From NCBI RefSeq assembly GCF_000524195.1, contig NW_020170386.1, positions 1,978,671 to 1,989,858 of the forward strand: a DNA stretch of 11,188 nucleotides. Reading direction: 5' to 3'. Below are positions 7,239 through 11,188 of the stretch, piece by piece. Each line of letters opens with the position of its first letter. Position 1 is the stretch's first letter. Below the pieces are notes generated by a model. The model was not told the DNA's origin, did no database searches, and saw only the letters and a list, made by a program, of their open reading frames with translations. The position numbers and the translations under genes were made by a program. This stretch comes from Echinococcus granulosus. Its lineage: Eukaryota; Platyhelminthes; Cestoda; Cyclophyllidea; Taeniidae.

Positions 7239-10200
7239 CTAAAAGAATGAGACACCTTTTTAAGTGTTCTACCCAGCAAAATCCATCTTAAACTTGTAAA
7301 AGTTGTTCTCCACCTTCTAGTAAATCATATTTGGATCAGTCATGGAAACACGTGTATTTTTGCACTTCTGTTGCACACTTTCAGATCTTTAACTTGTTTG
7401 CACTATTTGCTGGCATGCAAGTTCAGCTAAGCCTTTATTAGTAGTTACATTTTTTGAAGACTAGGGTGAAGTGACAAAGGTTTTAGAAAGTAAATGAAAT
7501 GTTAGTTTAATCGCCATTTATTCATAGTCATGCTCAACGATTGCGTGCAAAGCAATTATAGCAATTTCTTTAAAGAAATATGGCCACGGATTGCAACTAT
7601 TGGGAGCCAGACCGTAAACTAACTGACGATGATTTTGTTACCCTGGTAGATATGTACAAGATAAAAATATTTAGTTGGTAAATGTGACACTTTGAAAATT
7701 AATATAATTACAAGAATCATTTACGAATAAAGGGAATTATTAGTTTGAACAAACTATTGAAGCGAAGGGCTCACCTCCAAAACAGGTCTTCTTTGTTGAT
7801 CGGAGAGGGTTTATAACTGCTTCGGCTCTATCAAAGCTTAGTACAACGAGCGCGAAGGAGCTCGCATAAGTCGCTGTCGCCTTGGGTAAGCAGAAAATTG
7901 ATTCATGTAAAACAAATTGCTTCATTCATTCCTTTTGAGCCCTACACGAATCTAATAATAGAGCTGCTGAAGGGTAAGACATAAGGGATTGCTAGCATTT
8001 CACTGAAGTACATTAAGATAGTGATTTTGAATTGATTCAATAATAAAAATCCTCATTCTAAGAGGTTTGTTTCAATAAAAACAGAGTGCAACCCCCATTT
8101 TGACTAATTGTCTTGCGACTCTAGTGGAAAGGAAACTACCCAGTATTTTTCTTCACCTTTCAGGTCAGGTTTAGGTATTGTTTAAAACTACCGGAGTACA
8201 AAGTAGTATACAGTTTCACTTGTATTATTAATACTAGTGACTGACATGCGCCTTAGAAGCAACTCATCAATGTTTTAAAGCTAAATTACATCTTAAGGTT
8301 ATCTTCGAATGAACAGTAACAAGTGTTATATCCCCTGTAGTCGTTTTCCAACTTCTACAAACAAATATTTGATTGCTGTTATTCGAAGGCGGTGGGGGGA
8401 AGAAGGGGTTGGCGCATCTGATAGTCCCGTCAAACTGTTCCACCTAAAATAATTTTATTTCAGTATCGGACCCTTTTTTGACACTTTTACTTGTGTAAAA
8501 GTGGATTAAGTGCTTTAGTCCCTCTGTAATCCTACCAGCATACAACTATGATTTCTACCATGTTTTAGCATGGTCGATTTTCTCTTACCGGAGCAGTTAC
8601 ATATAAAGAACTTCTAAGGAAATCCAGATTTTGGTGAGCTATACCTCGATTTTGCATATTATATTACTGGATTTATATTTGACATTTCCGATAAGCAGCA
8701 TGGGTGTCAATTATTTCAATTTGAGAACTGTTGAGAAAAGGTTATGATAATTTCCCTTCTTGTGCAAAATGAACTTTTGGTTATATTAAATGGGACTTTG
8801 TAGATAAATGAAGTCTAAAAATTTGAAACGCAACAAAAGCATGATATTTTGGCACACCAAAAGTTTCTCGTTAGCGCACAAAACTAGTTTATTTCGTTAA
8901 GTTCTTGCAAAATATTAATATACTTTTATGCATTTTTAGCTAAAGTCCTTGAATATTGAATAAATTTGAGTTAGGAAACAATAAAACGAGTCCTGCAATA
9001 AGGAAATAATCAAATATTTGTCAGGTCTAGGCTTACCCACAAGACAACTACTTCAAAATAAAGGCGTCTTCGAGCACAAGAAAATGTGTTTGCATTGGCA
9101 TTGCACCGGTAAAAGTGTAGTTGACCCACATCTTGCATGTACCCGAAGTTCAGCCAGGAGCATTCCACGTTAAAGTGTTTTTAGTAAATGCAAATAAATA
9201 TGATCGTCTAAGTAGAAACTATTTGTTCTTTTCAAGACCTGACTATCTAATGATTTTCTAGACACGCCGAGCTTAGTGTCAAACGACCGTAAGCATGTAA
9301 AAGGTACAACTTTGGTGCACAGTCTCTCCATAGCGGATTTTAACACAAGTTTGCCCGTAAATGCCTTATGGTTGTTGGAATACTTACGGACATATACTTC
9401 ACCAGTCGACAAATAATATCTGGAGCACAGAAGTTCACTGTTAAATTCCATATCAGTTCGGGTAAAATCCCACCAATGGCAACGAAGAGATCTAAAAATG
9501 GTGTGATTGTTATTGACAAGCGGTGCCAAGCGACATACGCGATTAACTTATCCCAGATTCCTACATATTATTAATGTGCTGAGCTTGTCTTCCCTGCCAT
9601 ATTATAATTTTGACCTCTTAGTTAATGACACAAGAAATCGACTATAGTTACTTTTTAAATATCTGTCATTATAAGCACCTCTATTGAAGATAAAGGGAAA
9701 GGTTTACAGCATTTAAGTTAAAAGGTCAGGCTCGATAGCCACTAAGATAAAAACTAGGAAGTTGCTAATAAAATATTCTAAACAGTCTTGCCTGAAATTT
9801 TTTGCTGCATTAATACGAGAAATGCTTTCTTGTAAATAAAACAACGTGGGATTTCTTAAATCAATCTAACATTCGATAGCAAGTAAATTAATGAAATATG
9901 TTTATTTCAGAGGCAAATCGTGTCAGATGCCATAAATGCAGTTATTAAAGAAAATTGGATTTGTTACACCACAATTTGGCAAAATTTACAGGAAGTAAAT
10001 TCTTGCAAATGACTCAAGCAATATTATCTCCCCTACAGTCAAAATTACCATTGGACCACATTTGCGTCCATTGTTGCCTTTTTGATGACTAACACACCCT
10101 TTTGATGCCACTATCATCAAAGTTTTCCGGCATTGTTCGTGCAGGCCTAATTTTCGAACATATACTCATATGAATATAAACAAAATAAATGAACTAATCA

Positions 10201-10908
10201 AAAGCAATGCTTTAGAAGGCAAACCACTTTCACTTAACAGTGAAGTTCAGCTCGCGAAAGTTAGTAGAAGCATCTAATCAGAACCGATACTAGGACAAAT
10301 TTACGGTACCTGTCACCGCAAGGTTCATAATGAAGAATCGCATTCGTTTTTTCCTTCCGGTTCTCCACATGACAATAAAAACTGACAAGTTTCCAACAAT
10401 ATTTGTAGTGAAAAGAACCATAAGTATAACTCTACCGATTTTGTGCAGCTAAAATAAAAATCCAGGGTACAACTACTAAAGTAAATTTCCAACGGAGGAA
10501 TACTTCTATTAGAAAGTCAGTCATACTATGCGTCTATATAGACGTTCTCATGCTTTTACATAGGAAATATTTAAGATACTCAGAATTCTGACTTATATTT
10601 ATGAACAAAAAAATTAAATAATAACTGAACTTATAAAATAGGCATTCTAAAAGTTCTTTGCATCTACTGATCACACCTTGGTTCTAAAAGAACATTTAGC
10701 TCAAAATATCAACCCAATATATTAGTGTTAGGCCCTTATTAATATCCGTCAAAAGTATTAAAAAGAGGAAGAAAGGTACCTCATTTTCATTGCCTGCCAA
10801 AGCAGTTATGTTTAAGGTTGAAGTATCCTTATCAAAAGTCACGTTACTTGTGAGTCCTAGTTTTATATGTGGAACAAATTGGGCGTTATCATTTGCCGAA
10901 TTTGTCAT
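7096..10908 (-). CDS. Class A neuropeptide GPCR, 5' half (copy 2, exons 1-5, 3' truncated)
   Basis: This copy of the receptor fragment has exons 10780-10908, 10310-10448, 9388-9491, 7775-7880 and 7096-7238, the same splice sites and the same 207 codons as the left copy. It is the upstream copy in transcription order. After its exon 5 comes 1.44 kb of non-coding sequence and then the promoter side and exon 1 of copy 1, so it has no TM5-TM7 of its own. On its own it could encode only a four-helix fragment, unless its transcript is spliced into copy 1. If the tandem structure is an assembly error, this entry is not a separate gene. Confidence 0.75.
7775..7880 (-). CDS. GPCR exon 4: TM3 and DRA motif (copy 2)
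   Basis: This exon carries TM3 (TYASSFALVVLSFDR) with the DRA variant of the DRY motif and loop 2 (AEAVINPLRS). It opens in phase 0 and closes in phase 1 at GTGAGC. Confidence 0.88.
9388..9491 (-). CDS. GPCR exon 3: TM2 and loop 1 (copy 2)
   Basis: This exon carries TM2 (DLFVAIGGILPELIW), the loop 1 W..T..F..PD pattern and the TM3 cysteine. It opens in phase 1 after TTTTTAG and closes in phase 0 at GTAAGT. Confidence 0.86.
10310..10448 (-). CDS. GPCR exon 2: TM1 (copy 2)
   Basis: This is the TM1 exon with the IVGNLS motif, the basic GRKKRMR loop and the start of TM2. It opens in phase 0 after TTTTAG and closes in phase 1 at GTACCG. Confidence 0.85.
10780..10908 (-). CDS. GPCR exon 1: N-terminus (copy 2)
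   Basis: This exon encodes the 43-residue N-terminal segment with NVT and NIT glycosylation sequons, ending at the phase 0 donor GTACCT. Alternative in-frame ATGs lie at 10938 and 11091. It shares the start uncertainty of the other copy. Confidence 0.53.
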
Positions 10909-11188
10909 TATCACCACAAATTGGAGCAGATATTCCATATGTCCTGATAAGCGAGTAATTGGCATGCAGATGGTGATTAGGCCTACGATTTTGCAAAAGA
11001 GATGAATGACATTCTTTTGTGTAGAAAACGAAGCTCTTATTGGTCGAATAATTGACCAATGGCCAAGCAAGGGAAAATTAATACCTTCCATTTAGAGAGT
11101 AACATTCTCATCTTGATTTATTTTTCAGCTCAAGGCTGTAAAAATATGCGATGTGACCTTGTAGGTGGAATAATTAAGAAAAGGTGTT
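10909..11188 (-). promoter_or_regulatory. 5' flank / leader of the receptor gene (copy 2)
   Basis: This copy of the presumed leader contains the inverted CCAAT pair at 11039-11060 and the upstream ATG frames. The window ends here, so any promoter further upstream is not visible. Confidence 0.3.

Larger units (their letters stand above)
5660..11188. repeat. 5529-bp tandem unit, copy 2
   Basis: This is a second, directly oriented copy of the unit at 131-5659, running to the last base of the window. Its final bases (aaggtgtt) equal the end of copy 1. Because the window stops exactly at the unit boundary, it is unknown whether a third copy or unique sequence follows. In receptor orientation this copy lies upstream of copy 1. 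Confidence 0.97.

Noticed and set aside
131..11188. The repeat unit as a transposon or virus-like element
   Set aside because: It has no transposase, integrase, reverse transcriptase, terminal repeats or target-site duplication. Its content is the 5' half of a cellular receptor gene with introns.
1..11188. A novel bacterial-type system, CRISPR array or operon
   Set aside because: There are no operon-like gene chains, no spaced short repeats and no ribosome-binding-site pattern. The only coding signal is split by GT...AG introns.

Overview
The window is AT-rich eukaryotic (animal) nuclear DNA, not bacterial. Its only recognisable gene is an intron-containing class A (rhodopsin-like) neuropeptide GPCR on the minus strand. 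Five exons chain together with GT...AG introns in compatible phases and give 207 residues: an N-glycosylated extracellular tail, then TM1 to TM4 and the start of extracellular loop 2. Residue spacings match the vasopressin/oxytocin, NPS/CCAP and GnRH/AKH receptor group. The source is probably an invertebrate, but the phylum cannot be fixed from the sequence.

Layout: positions 1-130 are unique AT-rich flank. Positions 131-5659 and 5660-11188 are two head-to-tail copies of the same 5529-bp unit. The two copies agree wherever I compared them, and the window ends exactly on the last base of copy 2 (130 + 2 x 5529 = 11188). Each unit holds, in transcription order (right to left), about 280 bp of 5' flank, exon 1 (N-terminus), exon 2 (TM1), exon 3 (TM2 to the top of TM3), exon 4 (TM3 and intracellular loop 2) and exon 5 (TM4 and extracellular loop 2). 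About 1.44 kb then follows in which I find no TM5, TM6 or TM7.

So both receptor copies are incomplete within the window. If the assembly is right, this is a very recent intragenic tandem duplication. The right-hand copy has lost its 3' half, and the left-hand copy may continue into TM5-TM7 exons left of position 1. The block of exons 2-5 starts and ends in phase 0, so skipping copy 1 exon 1 could join the two copies in frame. A perfect repeat that ends on the window edge is also what an assembly loop, or a circular molecule read twice, would produce. I see no RNA genes, transposase, CRISPR array or defence system. Beyond the GPCR and the duplication, the window holds intron sequence with a few small hairpins.
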